Source: Streptomyces malaysiensis subsp. samsunensis
GTDB taxonomy: Bacteria; Actinomycetota; Actinomycetes; Streptomycetales; Streptomycetaceae
Direction of reading: 5' to 3'
Assembly (NCBI RefSeq): GCF_024519315.1
Contig: NZ_JANIIC010000045.1
Span: forward strand, 32,536-96,535
DNA: 64,000 nt
A program made the position numbers and the translations under genes. Below the pieces are notes generated by a model. That model saw only the letters and a program-made list of their open reading frames with translations, did not search any database and had not been told where the DNA came from. This document shows, piece by piece, positions 43,420-51,802 of the stretch; position 1 is the first letter of the stretch; the number at the start of each line of letters is the position of its first letter.

Positions 43420-43719
43420 ATGACCACCTCCACGCATACGCCGCACAGCGACCACGCCCATGAGCACGGCAAGGAGTGCGGCCACGTCGCCGTGCCGCAC
43501 CGGGACCACATCGACTACGTCCACGACGGCCACCTGCACCGCACGCACAACGACCACATCGACGAATGCGAACCGGCCGGTCACGCCGTCCATGAAGGCC
43601 ACGACCACCAGCACCAGGACGGCTGCGGCCATGTCGCCGTGCCGCACGGGGACCATGTGGACTATGTCCACGACGGACATCGCCACGCCAGCCACCAGGG
43701 TCACTGGGACGACCACTGA
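43420..43719 (+). CDS. His-rich metal-binding protein with internal duplication
   Basis: A 99-residue protein in which about a quarter of residues are His. Two copies of the unit CGHVAVPHxDHxDYVHDGHxH occur (about residues 22-42 and 70-90), joined by HNDHIDECEPAGHAVHEGH. It has two Cys and many Asp, as expected for a Zn/Ni/Cu-binding buffer or chaperone. AGAAGG precedes ATG 43420. It lies just past the 3' end of the proposed metallophore region, convergent with LysE. Role inferred from composition. Confidence 0.75.
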   Translation: MTTSTHTPHSDHAHEHGKECGHVAVPHRDHIDYVHDGHLHRTHNDHIDECEPAGHAVHEGHDHQHQDGCGHVAVPHGDHVDYVHDGHRHASHQGHWDDH

Positions 43720-43818
43720 CCGTATCCGCCATGTGACCGACGAGAGAAACCCGACGGGCCATCCGTCCCGGCCCCGGCGACCGCACCGTCGCCGGGGCCG
43801 CCGCACCGCCGGGGCCGG

Positions 43819-44463
43819 TCAGTCGGCGCGGCCGGTCGCCGCCACCGTCACACCGAGGCCGATCATCGCGAGGCCGCCCGCCCCGCCGGCCATCGACAGG
43901 CGGCGGTCCGAGCGGGCGAACCAGGAACGCGCCGCCGAGGCGCCCAGGCCCCACAGGGTGTCCGTGACCATGCCGATGGTCACCGGGACCAGGCCCAACA
44001 GCAGCATCTGGATGGAGACATGGCCCGCCGAGTGATTCACGAACTGCGGTAGGACCGCCGCGAAGAAGACGATGCCCTTCGGGTTGGTGACCCCCACGAA
44101 GATGCCGTCCAGAACCGTACGCAGATCGCCGCGCCGCTCACCGGCCGGGGCCCGCAGGTTCGCCACCCGCATCTCCCCGCGGTGCCGGAATGCCTGCACA
44201 CCCAGGAAGATGAGATACGCCGCTCCCGCCAGCTTCACACCCGTGAACACGGCGACCGAGCTCTCCACCAGCGCGCCGAGACCCCACGCCACGGCGACCA
44301 CCAAGGCGTAGCAGCCGATCACATTGCCGAGGACCGTCGCGAGCGCCGTACGGCGGCCGTGGGCGAGAGCCCGGCCGACCACGAACAGCACGCTCGGCCC
44401 CGGGATCACGATCACCAACAGCGACATCGCCGCGAACGTGAGAACACTTTCCGTGGACACCAT
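43819..44463 (-). CDS. LysE family exporter
   Basis: A 214-residue exporter with six membrane segments. Family motifs: MSLLVIVIPGPSVLFVVGRA (the PGP signature), GAAYLIFLGVQAFRH, and FVGVTNPKGIVFFAAVLPQF with NPK. GGGGGTGG precedes ATG 44463. It follows the ABC ATPase gene by 70 bases on the same strand and may be transcribed with the metallophore genes, in which case it could export a precursor amino acid or product. Confidence 0.92.
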   Translation of the reverse strand: MVSTESVLTFAAMSLLVIVIPGPSVLFVVGRALAHGRRTALATVLGNVIGCYALVVAVAWGLGALVESSVAVFTGVKLAGAAYLIFLGVQAFRHRGEMRVANLRAPAGERRGDLRTVLDGIFVGVTNPKGIVFFAAVLPQFVNHSAGHVSIQMLLLGLVPVTIGMVTDTLWGLGASAARSWFARSDRRLSMAGGAGGLAMIGLGVTVAATGRAD

Positions 44464-44533
44464 GTGTCCGCCACCCCCTGAATCGCTTGGTCCGGAGGAC
44501 ATACAAACAGACGACGGAACATCCGCTCCAGAC

Positions 44534-46111
44534 TCATTCACCTGCCGGTCGGCCCGGCCCCGGGGAGAGGGCCGACGACGCACGGACCAGCGAGGCCGTG
44601 AACGCGTGGCCCGGTGCGGTGAGCACCTGGTGTGCCGGGCCCTGCTCGATCACCTCGCCCGCCTCCAGGACGGCGATGCGCGTGGCCGACGCCGCCACGT
44701 CCAGGTCGTGGGTGATGAGGATCAGGGCCAGCTCGTCGCGGTCGCGGGGCAGGGCGATGAGCCGGTCGAGGATGTCGCGCCGGGTGATGGGGTCGAGTCC
44801 GGAGGTGACCTCGTCGCATATGAGTACCCGGGGCCGGGCGAGCAGGGCACGGGCGAGCGCGGCACGCTGCAACTCGCCGCCCGACAGCTGCCCGGGGAGG
44901 CGTCGTACCAGGTCGGGGGCGAGCCCGAGACCGCCCAGCGTGGCGTCCGCCTCGGCGCGCGCCTCGGCCGGGGCGGCCCCTCGCAGCCGTGTCGCCGTGC
45001 GCGCCACCTGGTCCAGGACCGGCCGGTGTTCGTCGAAGGCGGCCCGTGCGTCCTGGAACACGTACTGGACCGCGGCGAGTTGCTCCCGGGTGCGGGCGCG
45101 CAGGCTCCGGGGCAGCGGGGCGCCGTCGAGCAGTACGTGTCCGTCATGGTCGCGGTGGAGTCCGGCCAGGCACCGGGCGAGCGTGGTCTTGCCGCTGCCC
45201 GAGCGGCCGACGACGGCCAGGCAGGTGCCGGACCGGACGGTGAGATCGGCGGGGCGCAGCACGGTGGTGGCGCCGTGCCGTGCGGTCAGCCCGCGCACCC
45301 GCAGCCCGGGGGCCGCCTCCACCGGCTGCCGTATTTCGCGTGGTACGCCGCCCGGCGGGGCGCTCTCCGGGGCCGTGGGCGGTGTCGTCCGTGCCGCGAG
45401 GAGCGTACGGGTCCAGGGGTGCGCGGGCGCCGTCCACAGCCGCTCGGCGGGGCCCGACTCCACCACCCGGCCGGTGCGCACGATCACCACCTCGTCGGCG
45501 AGCGCCCGCACCACATCCAGATCGTGGCTGAGGAGTACGACGGCGATACCGCGCTCGGCGACCGCGGACAGCCGCTCGACAACGCGGCGTTTGGTCAGCG
45601 CGTCCTGGCCCGTGGTCGGTTCGTCCGCGACCACGACACGCGCGCCGAGGAGCAGCGCCTGTGCGAGGACGACCCGCTGCTGCTGACCGCCGGACAGCTG
45701 ATGCGGATAGCGCCGCAACAGCACCTCCCCATCCGGCAGTTGGGCCTGGGTCAGGGCGGCGAGCACCCGCTCTCGGGCCTCGGCGCGGCGCTCGGAACGC
45801 GGTAGATGGCGCACCTGCGTGCGGGCGATGTCGTGGAGGAGCGCGCCGATCCGGCGGGCGGGGTTGAGGACCGTGGCCGGATGCTGGGGGACATAGCCGA
45901 CCAGCCCCTCGGCCACCTGTACTTCGCCCGTCACCTGGGCCCCCGGCGGGTACTCGCCGAGCAGCGCCAGCCCCGTGGTCGTCTTGCCGCTGCCGGACGG
46001 ACCCACCAGCGCGGTGACCTTTCCGGGCGGCACCCGCAGGCTCATCCGGTCGACGACGGCCCGGCCGTCGATCTCGACGCGCAGGTCCTTGATCTCGGCG
46101 ACCGCGTTCAC
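44534..46111 (-). CDS. Fused two-domain ABC ATPase, Opp/Dpp/Nik type
   Basis: A 525-residue protein with two complete nucleotide-binding domains, equivalent to OppD-OppF or CntD-CntF fused. Domain 1: Walker A VGPSGSGKTTTGLA, signature LSGGQQQRVV, Walker B RVVVADEPTTGQD. Domain 2: Walker A VGRSGSGKTTLARC, signature LSGGELQRAALA, Walker B VLICDEVTSGLD. GTG 46111 overlaps the upstream permease stop (GTGA). It energises import by the two permeases and binding protein encoded just upstream. Confidence 0.95.
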   Translation of the reverse strand: MNAVAEIKDLRVEIDGRAVVDRMSLRVPPGKVTALVGPSGSGKTTTGLALLGEYPPGAQVTGEVQVAEGLVGYVPQHPATVLNPARRIGALLHDIARTQVRHLPRSERRAEARERVLAALTQAQLPDGEVLLRRYPHQLSGGQQQRVVLAQALLLGARVVVADEPTTGQDALTKRRVVERLSAVAERGIAVVLLSHDLDVVRALADEVVIVRTGRVVESGPAERLWTAPAHPWTRTLLAARTTPPTAPESAPPGGVPREIRQPVEAAPGLRVRGLTARHGATTVLRPADLTVRSGTCLAVVGRSGSGKTTLARCLAGLHRDHDGHVLLDGAPLPRSLRARTREQLAAVQYVFQDARAAFDEHRPVLDQVARTATRLRGAAPAEARAEADATLGGLGLAPDLVRRLPGQLSGGELQRAALARALLARPRVLICDEVTSGLDPITRRDILDRLIALPRDRDELALILITHDLDVAASATRIAVLEAGEVIEQGPAHQVLTAPGHAFTASLVRASSALSPGPGRPAGE

Positions 46112-46989
46112 GTGCGTTTCCCCATCTTCTTCTCCGGACGCGCGTCCTTCGTCTCCGGGCGCCCGGCGCGGTCCAGTGCGGCGTCGAACAGCAGGTTGCC
46201 GCCCGTGGTCAGGGCGACGATCAGCAGCGCGGGCACCACGACCGCCCAGGGCTGGACGAACAGCCCGGTGCGGTTGCGGTCCACCATCACCGCCCAGTCC
46301 GCGGCGTCCGGTGCCACGCCGACACCCAGGAAGGCCGCCGTGGCCACCAGATAGAGCACTCCGGTGAGCCGGATTCCGGCGTCGGCGGCCAGCGTGCGCA
46401 GAATCGACCGCCCGACGTAGCCGACCCCCATGCGCCACCATGTCTCGCCCTGCATCCGCATCGCCTCGACCGCCGGGCGCGAGGCGGCCTCGGCGGCCGC
46501 GGCGCGCACCAGCCGGGCCGCGTCCGGGATGTTGGCGAGCGCCACCAGCAGCGCCAGGCCCGCCGCGCCCGGGGTGAAGACGGTGGCGACCAGCAGGATC
46601 AGCAGCAGCGACGGTACGGCGAGCAGGATGTCCAGGGGGCGCATGAGCAGCTCCTCCAGCCAGCCGCGGTGGGTGAGCGCGGCGATGAGCCCGATCGGCA
46701 GCGCCACCAGATACGCGAGCGCGGTCGCCGCCAGCGCGGTGAGCACCACCGGCCGCCCGCCGAGCAGGATCTGCCGCCAGACGTCGCGGCCCACGAAGTC
46801 GGTACCGAGCCAGTGGCCGCCGCCGAGCGTGAAGGAGGTGGCGCGCGGTCCGGGCGCACCGGCGAACAGCGGCCCGAGCAGGGCGAGGGCGAGGGGCACG
46901 GCCACGATCACGACGGCGAGCGCCCAGCGCCCCCGCCCCGGCCGGGCCCGGCGACCCCGTCCCGGCCGCTCGTCGGCGTACGCGCTCAC
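46108..46989 (-). CDS. ABC permease, DppC/NikC type
   Basis: A 293-residue permease. It has the OppC-like N-terminus (a first segment LAVVIVAVPLALALLGPLFA, then GGGHWLGTDFVGRDVWRQIL) and the EAA region RPAVEAMRMQGETWWRMG. GTG 46989 overlaps the DppB-type stop, and its own stop overlaps the ATPase start, both as GTGA. It ends with a basic tail (KDARPEKKMGKRT). Confidence 0.93.
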   Translation of the reverse strand: MSAYADERPGRGRRARPGRGRWALAVVIVAVPLALALLGPLFAGAPGPRATSFTLGGGHWLGTDFVGRDVWRQILLGGRPVVLTALAATALAYLVALPIGLIAALTHRGWLEELLMRPLDILLAVPSLLLILLVATVFTPGAAGLALLVALANIPDAARLVRAAAAEAASRPAVEAMRMQGETWWRMGVGYVGRSILRTLAADAGIRLTGVLYLVATAAFLGVGVAPDAADWAVMVDRNRTGLFVQPWAVVVPALLIVALTTGGNLLFDAALDRAGRPETKDARPEKKMGKRT

Positions 46990-47939
46990 GCCGTCACCTC
47001 GGCACGGGGGGCGAACCCGCGGGTGACCAGATCGGCGCCGATGTTCAGGACGACGGTGACGACGCCGAAGACCACCGCGAGCCCCTGCACCACGGGCACA
47101 TCGCGTTCGGCGACCGCGTTCATCAGCACGGTTCCCAGACCGGGGATCACGAACAGCGCCTCCACGACGATGACCCCGCACAGCAGCCAGTCCACCGTGC
47201 GGGCGAGGTGCTGGGCGGCCGGGGCGACCGCGTTGGGCAGGGCGTGTGCGTAGCGGATCCGGGCGCCGTGGATGCCGTACCGGCGCGCCTGGGCGACGTA
47301 CGGCGAGGCGAGCGCCTCGATCATTCCGGCGCGCACCATGCGGGCCAGCGAACACACCGGCCGGGACAGCAGGACGAGCACGGGAAGCACCAGCGCGGCG
47401 GGGTGGGCGAGCAGATCGGTGCCGTAGCCCACGGCCGTCGGCGGCAGCCAGCCCAGCCGCAGCGCGAAGACGGTCACCAGCAGCACACCGAGGGCGAATT
47501 CGGGGACGGCGTAGACGCCGAGGGTCACCGTGGAGATGGCCCGGTCCACGAGCCGCCCCTGGTGGCGGGCGGCGAGCACGCCCAGCCCCACCCCGGCCGG
47601 CACCAGGAACAGCACCGTGAGGGAGGCGAGGAGCAGGGTGGGGCCGAAGCCGTCGGCCACATACGAGTTCACGGGCCGTCCCGAGACCAGCGAGGTGCCG
47701 AGGTCGCCGTGCGCCAGCCCGGCCGCCCAGTCCAGCAGGCGGACGGCGGCGGGCCGGTCCAGCTCCATGGTGTCGCGGATGGCGGCGATCCGCGCCGGGT
47801 CGGGCTGGTCCCCGGCGAGTACCACGGCGGCGTCCCCCGGCAGCGCCTCGGTGAGCGCGAAGACCAGCAGCACCACGGCCACGGTCTGGGCGGCGCCGAG
47901 CAGCAGCCGCCGGGCGAGCCAGGAGCGCACGGGCGTCAA
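46986..47939 (-). CDS. ABC permease, DppB/NikB type
   Basis: A 317-residue permease with the OppB-like start (RRLLLGAAQTVAVVLLVFAL, then LPGDAAVVLAG), followed by GDLGTSLVSGRPV and the EAA loop SPYVAQARRYGIHGARIRY. TTG 47939 overlaps the binding-protein stop (TTGA), consistent with the other overlaps in the operon. GTG 47930 is a less-coupled alternative. Confidence 0.92.
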   Translation of the reverse strand: MTPVRSWLARRLLLGAAQTVAVVLLVFALTEALPGDAAVVLAGDQPDPARIAAIRDTMELDRPAAVRLLDWAAGLAHGDLGTSLVSGRPVNSYVADGFGPTLLLASLTVLFLVPAGVGLGVLAARHQGRLVDRAISTVTLGVYAVPEFALGVLLVTVFALRLGWLPPTAVGYGTDLLAHPAALVLPVLVLLSRPVCSLARMVRAGMIEALASPYVAQARRYGIHGARIRYAHALPNAVAPAAQHLARTVDWLLCGVIVVEALFVIPGLGTVLMNAVAERDVPVVQGLAVVFGVVTVVLNIGADLVTRGFAPRAEVTA

Positions 47940-49528
47940 CGGAGCCAGACCTTGTCGAAGCGGGCCCAGCCCAGGGTGTTGGCCGGGGCCTCGCGGTCGA
48001 CGCCGCCCACGGCGGGCGCGGTGCCGATGATCCAGTCGGCGAACCCCCAGACCAGGAAGCCCCCTTCGGCGTACAGACGGCGCTGCATGCGCTCGTAGAC
48101 GGCGGCGCGGGCCTTGTCGTCCTTGGTGGACTGGGCCTGCTGGTAGAGGGCGTCGAAGTCCCGGTGATGCCATTTGGTGGCGTTGGTGGTGGAGTCGGTG
48201 AGCAGCCGCTGGGAGATATGGGACTCGATGGGCATGGCGCCGGAGCGGTAGCTGCACAGGGTGCCGGAGTCGAGGATGTCGCTCCAGTAGGAGTCCTTGC
48301 TGCCGTTCCGCACCGTGATCTTGACTCCGGCCTTGGCGGCCTGGTCGCGGAAGATGGCGGCGGCCTCGGTGAATCCGGCGGCGACGGACGAGGTGTCGAG
48401 GGTGACCCTGAGTCCGTCCGCGCCCGCCTGCTTCAGCAGCTTACGTGCGCGGTCGAGGTCCTGTTCGCGCTGCGGGAGCCCGGCCGGGTAGTACTCATAG
48501 CCCTTGCCGAACAGGTCGTTGCCGAGTTGGCCCGCGCCGGACAGGGCGCCGTCGATCAGCTCCTTCCGGTCGGCGATGAGGAAGAACGCCTCACGGACGC
48601 GCTTGTCGTCGAAGGGCGGGCGGTCGGTCTTCATCGCGAACGCCTGCATGGTGCTGCCCGGCAGCCGGACGATCTCCATCCGGCCGCCGCGCTCATGGGC
48701 GCGGGCGGTGGTGGGGTTCAGCTCATGGGCGTACTCGACCTGGCCGCCGAGGAGCGCGTTGACGCGGGCGGACTCCTCGTTCGCCACGATGAATTCGAGC
48801 TCGTCGAGGTAGGGGGCGCCGTCCCAGTAGGCGTCGTTGCGCCGCAGCACGGTGGAGCGTCCCGGGGCGAAGGAGACGAGCCGGAAGGGCCCGCTGCCGA
48901 CCGGTTTGCGATCGAAATCCTCAGCGCCGTCGGGGACGATGTACGCGCCGAACGCGGCGAGGATATTGGGGAATTCGGCGGTCGGGCGCTTGAGGACGAA
49001 CTCGACGGTCCGCCGGTCCACGGCCCGGCTCGCCGTGAGATCGATGGGCTCGAGGGACGCCTTGGCGCGGAACGCCCGCTTCGGATCGGCGATACGGCGG
49101 TAGCTGTGGAGGACGTCCCGCGCGGTCACCGGCTTGCCGTTGTGGAAGGCGGCGTCCCGCAGGGTGACCTGCCAGCGGTCCAGGCCCGCGTTCGGCTCCC
49201 ACGACCGGGCCAGGCGCGGCCGGGCGGAGAGGTCGGCGCCGTAGTCGGCGAGCTTGTCGAAGAGCGCCTTGGCGCGGGCGACATCGGCGAACAGATTGCC
49301 CAGATGCGGATCGAGCGTTTCGCTCGCACCGCCGCCCGCGAAGGCGGCGCGCAGCCGTCCGCCACGCCGTGGCTTTCCGTCGCCCTTCGCATCGTCCCGG
49401 CCGGAGGTGCCGCCGCCGCATCCGGCGAGGGTGAGTGCGCCGAGGCCGGCGAGGCCCGAGGCCGTGGCGAGGAAGCCGCGCCGGTGCGGGCTCGGGAGGT
49501 GGCGGCGGGGAGCGGGTTCATCGTGCAT
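47936..49528 (-). CDS. Family 5 solute-binding lipoprotein (peptide/nickel/metallophore type)
   Basis: A 530-residue substrate-binding lipoprotein. The N-terminus RRHLPSPHRRGFLATASGLA followed by GLGALTLAGCGGG is a twin-arginine-like lipoprotein signal. SBP_bac_5 core motifs: LDPHLGNLFADVARAKALFD, WQVTLRDAAFHNGKPVTARD, GSGPFRLVSFAPG. This family includes NikA, CntA and EDTA-type binding proteins as well as peptide binders. Together with two permeases and a fused ATPase it makes a complete importer lying behind biosynthetic and export genes, which points to re-uptake of the product. Confidence 0.92.
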   Translation of the reverse strand: MHDEPAPRRHLPSPHRRGFLATASGLAGLGALTLAGCGGGTSGRDDAKGDGKPRRGGRLRAAFAGGGASETLDPHLGNLFADVARAKALFDKLADYGADLSARPRLARSWEPNAGLDRWQVTLRDAAFHNGKPVTARDVLHSYRRIADPKRAFRAKASLEPIDLTASRAVDRRTVEFVLKRPTAEFPNILAAFGAYIVPDGAEDFDRKPVGSGPFRLVSFAPGRSTVLRRNDAYWDGAPYLDELEFIVANEESARVNALLGGQVEYAHELNPTTARAHERGGRMEIVRLPGSTMQAFAMKTDRPPFDDKRVREAFFLIADRKELIDGALSGAGQLGNDLFGKGYEYYPAGLPQREQDLDRARKLLKQAGADGLRVTLDTSSVAAGFTEAAAIFRDQAAKAGVKITVRNGSKDSYWSDILDSGTLCSYRSGAMPIESHISQRLLTDSTTNATKWHHRDFDALYQQAQSTKDDKARAAVYERMQRRLYAEGGFLVWGFADWIIGTAPAVGGVDREAPANTLGWARFDKVWLR

Positions 49529-49555
49529 GGCGGTGTTCCTCGAAGGTGTCGGGGG

Positions 49556-49705
49556 CGGTCGTCGGCGGTGGCGGCTCGGTGGCGGGCGTCGATGGTCGCG
49601 GCTCGGTGGCGGATGTCCTCGGTCGCGGCCCGGTGGCGGGCTCGGCGGTCACGGCTCTGTAGCGGTCGTCGGCGGTCGCGGCCCGGTGGCCGTCAGCCTG
49701 GATCG
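49556..49705. repeat. Degenerate tandem repeat of about 27 bp
   Basis: Between the methyltransferase stop and the binding-protein start, units like GTCGCGGCTCGGTGGCGGRYG recur about five times (CGGCTCGGTGGCGGGCGTCG, CGGCTCGGTGGCGGATGTCC, CGGCCCGGTGGCGGGCTCGG, CGGCTCTGTAGCGGTCGTCG, CGGCCCGGTGGCCGTCAGCC). It fills the one sizeable gap (200 bases) in the ten-gene run. Confidence 0.8.
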
Positions 49706-49728
49706 CGGCCCGCAGGGGCCCGGTTCGG

Positions 49729-50532
49729 TCAGCCGGTCAGCCGGGCGACGAGATGCAGCCGGTCGGAGTCGACCGTGGTGGCCGCGTCGTCGCCCTCGCG
49801 CCACGGCGGCTCGGTGCGCGGCCCCGGCCGGTCGTACAGGCCGAGGACGGTGAAGCCGTGGCCGGTCAGGAAGTGCCGTAGCTCCTGCGGGAAGAGCAGC
49901 CGCCACGCCGAGTGCTGCTCGACCGGCGGGGACCCGTCGTCGGCCGACCATACGCGCCTCCGGCGCAACAGCTGCGCCGCCCGGTCGAGGGACAGGGTGG
50001 TGGTGGACCGGTGGACGGTGCCGTGGCGGCTGAAGGCATCGACGGTGGGGGTGCCGAGGAGTTCGGTACGGCCCAGGAAGAAGGCGCCGTTGCGCAGCTC
50101 CGCGACGAGGAGGCCGCCGGGCGCCAGCCCGGCGCGGCAGGAGGTGAGAAAGCCGTCGAGGTCGTCATTGGTGTGGCAGTACAGCAGGGCGCTGTCCAGG
50201 CACACCACGGCGTCGAAGGTGCCGAGGTCGAAGCCGCGCAGATCGGCGTGGCGGTACTCCGGTCCCGGGTGGTGCTCGCGGGCGTACTCCAGCATCGCCG
50301 TCGAGAGGTCGGCCCCGACGACCGTGCGGCCCGCGCCGTGCAGATACGCGGCGTCGCGCCCGGTGCCGCAGCCGATGTCCAGGACCCGTGGACCGGCGCC
50401 GTACCGCCGCAGGACGTCCTCGGCCCAGCGGCCGGCGATCCGTTCGGGGTCGGGGAATCTGGCCTCGTACAGTTCGGGGCTGTCGGTGAGCAGATTGCCC
50501 CGGGACGTGTCGCGCTGTGGTTCGTGTCGCAT
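49729..50532 (-). CDS. Class I SAM-dependent methyltransferase
   Basis: A 267-residue methyltransferase with motif I VLDIGCGTGRDAAYL, the ribose Asp in VVGADLSTAMLEYA, and motif III-like FDAVVCLDSALLYC. The C-terminal half is a beta-rich lid (SAWRLLFPQELRHFL). ATG 50532 starts 16 bases after the MFS stop; an upstream GAGAGA serves as ribosome binding site. In the metallophore hypothesis it would N- or O-methylate the product, or it may be accessory. Confidence 0.9.
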   Translation of the reverse strand: MRHEPQRDTSRGNLLTDSPELYEARFPDPERIAGRWAEDVLRRYGAGPRVLDIGCGTGRDAAYLHGAGRTVVGADLSTAMLEYAREHHPGPEYRHADLRGFDLGTFDAVVCLDSALLYCHTNDDLDGFLTSCRAGLAPGGLLVAELRNGAFFLGRTELLGTPTVDAFSRHGTVHRSTTTLSLDRAAQLLRRRRVWSADDGSPPVEQHSAWRLLFPQELRHFLTGHGFTVLGLYDRPGPRTEPPWREGDDAATTVDSDRLHLVARLTG

Positions 50533-50548
50533 CTCGTGCCGTTCTCTC

Positions 50549-51802
50549 TCAGGCGGCCACGGGGACGGCCGGGCGCGGGGCGGGCAGTGTTCCGGTGCGG
50601 TGCAGCCGGGCGACGCCACCGGCCGAGGCGAGGCCGAAGGCCAGGCAGCAGGCCCAGGGCAGCCAGGCGGCGCCCCCGTGCGCCCCGGCGTCCATGGCCC
50701 AGCCGACGGCCGTGTTGCCCACGGCCGCGGCGATGCCGGAGACCACGTAGAAGAGCCCGAAATAGGTGCCGGTGAGCTCGGTTCGCCCGAAGCCGGGGAT
50801 CAGCTCCATCACAAAGGGCTGGGCGACCATCACGCCCAGGTAGAGCAGGAGGGCACCGGCCAGTACCGGCAGGGCGTACAGCGCCTTCGTCCCCGGCCCG
50901 CCGGGCGAGGCCCCCGCGACCACCATGGGCGGCAGGAAGGCCAGACCCATCAGCGCGAGGCCCACGCAGATCCACCGTGCCCGGCTGCCGCGCGCCTTCA
51001 GGGCGCGGGTGATCCGCAGCTGGAGCGCGAGATTGGTGAGCGTGCCGACGAGGAAGACGAGCCCGGCCGCGCCGTCCCAGCCGGTGGCCTGGCGCGCCCC
51101 GGCGGGCAGCAGCAGATACAGCTGATTCTCGAGGGTGAACATGCCGACCATGGCCAGCGCGAAGGCCAGGAAGGCGCGGTTGCCGGCCACTTCCCGCCAG
51201 TCCGCGAGGACGCCGCCGGGCGGCGGTGTGACGGTGCGGGCGGGGAGCACCAGCGCCTGGGCGACGGTCAGCAGCGCGAAGATCGCGGCGGCGGTGAGCG
51301 CGGAGGCACGGAAGTCCACGAGCAGCAGGGCGCTGCCGAGCAGCGGCCCGATCAGGGCGCCGGTGGTCGCGAAGACGTTGAACAGCGCGAACGCCTCCGC
51401 TTGGCGCCCGCCCGCCTCCTGCGCCAGATAGGCCCGTACGGCAGGGTTGAACAGGGCGCCCGCCAGGCCGCTGAGCACCGAGGCGGCGAGCAGCACCGGC
51501 AGGCCGTCGCCGAGCGCGAAGAGCGCGAATCCGAGGGTGCGTACCGCACAGCCGGTGATGATGACCCCGCGTGCGCCCAGCCGGTCGGAGGCCGATCCGC
51601 CGATGATGAACAGACCCTGCTGGCTGAGGTTGCGTACCCCCAGCACCGTGCCGACGACGGCCGCCGACATGCCCAGATCCTCGCTCAGGTGGGTGGCGAG
51701 ATACGGGATGAGCAGGTAGAAGCCGGTGTTGACGCCGAGTTGGTTGATCAGCAGCAGGCGGATCGCGAGCGGGAAGCCCCGCAGTTCACGCCAGGTCTTC
51801 AC
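50549..51802 (-). CDS. MFS transporter (drug/siderophore exporter type)
   Basis: A 417-residue, 12-segment MFS protein. The segment 2-3 loop reads GGSASDRLGARGVII (motif A GxxxDRxGxR) and the segment 1 region LLLINQLGVNTGFYLLIPYL. GGGGAGGAG before GTG 51802 sets the start, giving a 17-base overlap with the epimerase gene. Its place after four biosynthetic genes suggests export of their product, as CntE/staphylopine-type exporters do. Confidence 0.92.
   Translation of the reverse strand: MKTWRELRGFPLAIRLLLINQLGVNTGFYLLIPYLATHLSEDLGMSAAVVGTVLGVRNLSQQGLFIIGGSASDRLGARGVIITGCAVRTLGFALFALGDGLPVLLAASVLSGLAGALFNPAVRAYLAQEAGGRQAEAFALFNVFATTGALIGPLLGSALLLVDFRASALTAAAIFALLTVAQALVLPARTVTPPPGGVLADWREVAGNRAFLAFALAMVGMFTLENQLYLLLPAGARQATGWDGAAGLVFLVGTLTNLALQLRITRALKARGSRARWICVGLALMGLAFLPPMVVAGASPGGPGTKALYALPVLAGALLLYLGVMVAQPFVMELIPGFGRTELTGTYFGLFYVVSGIAAAVGNTAVGWAMDAGAHGGAAWLPWACCLAFGLASAGGVARLHRTGTLPAPRPAVPVAA

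Noticed and set aside
44324..45805. A 493-codon plus-strand open frame
   Set aside because: Antisense to the fused ABC ATPase and LysE; no domains.
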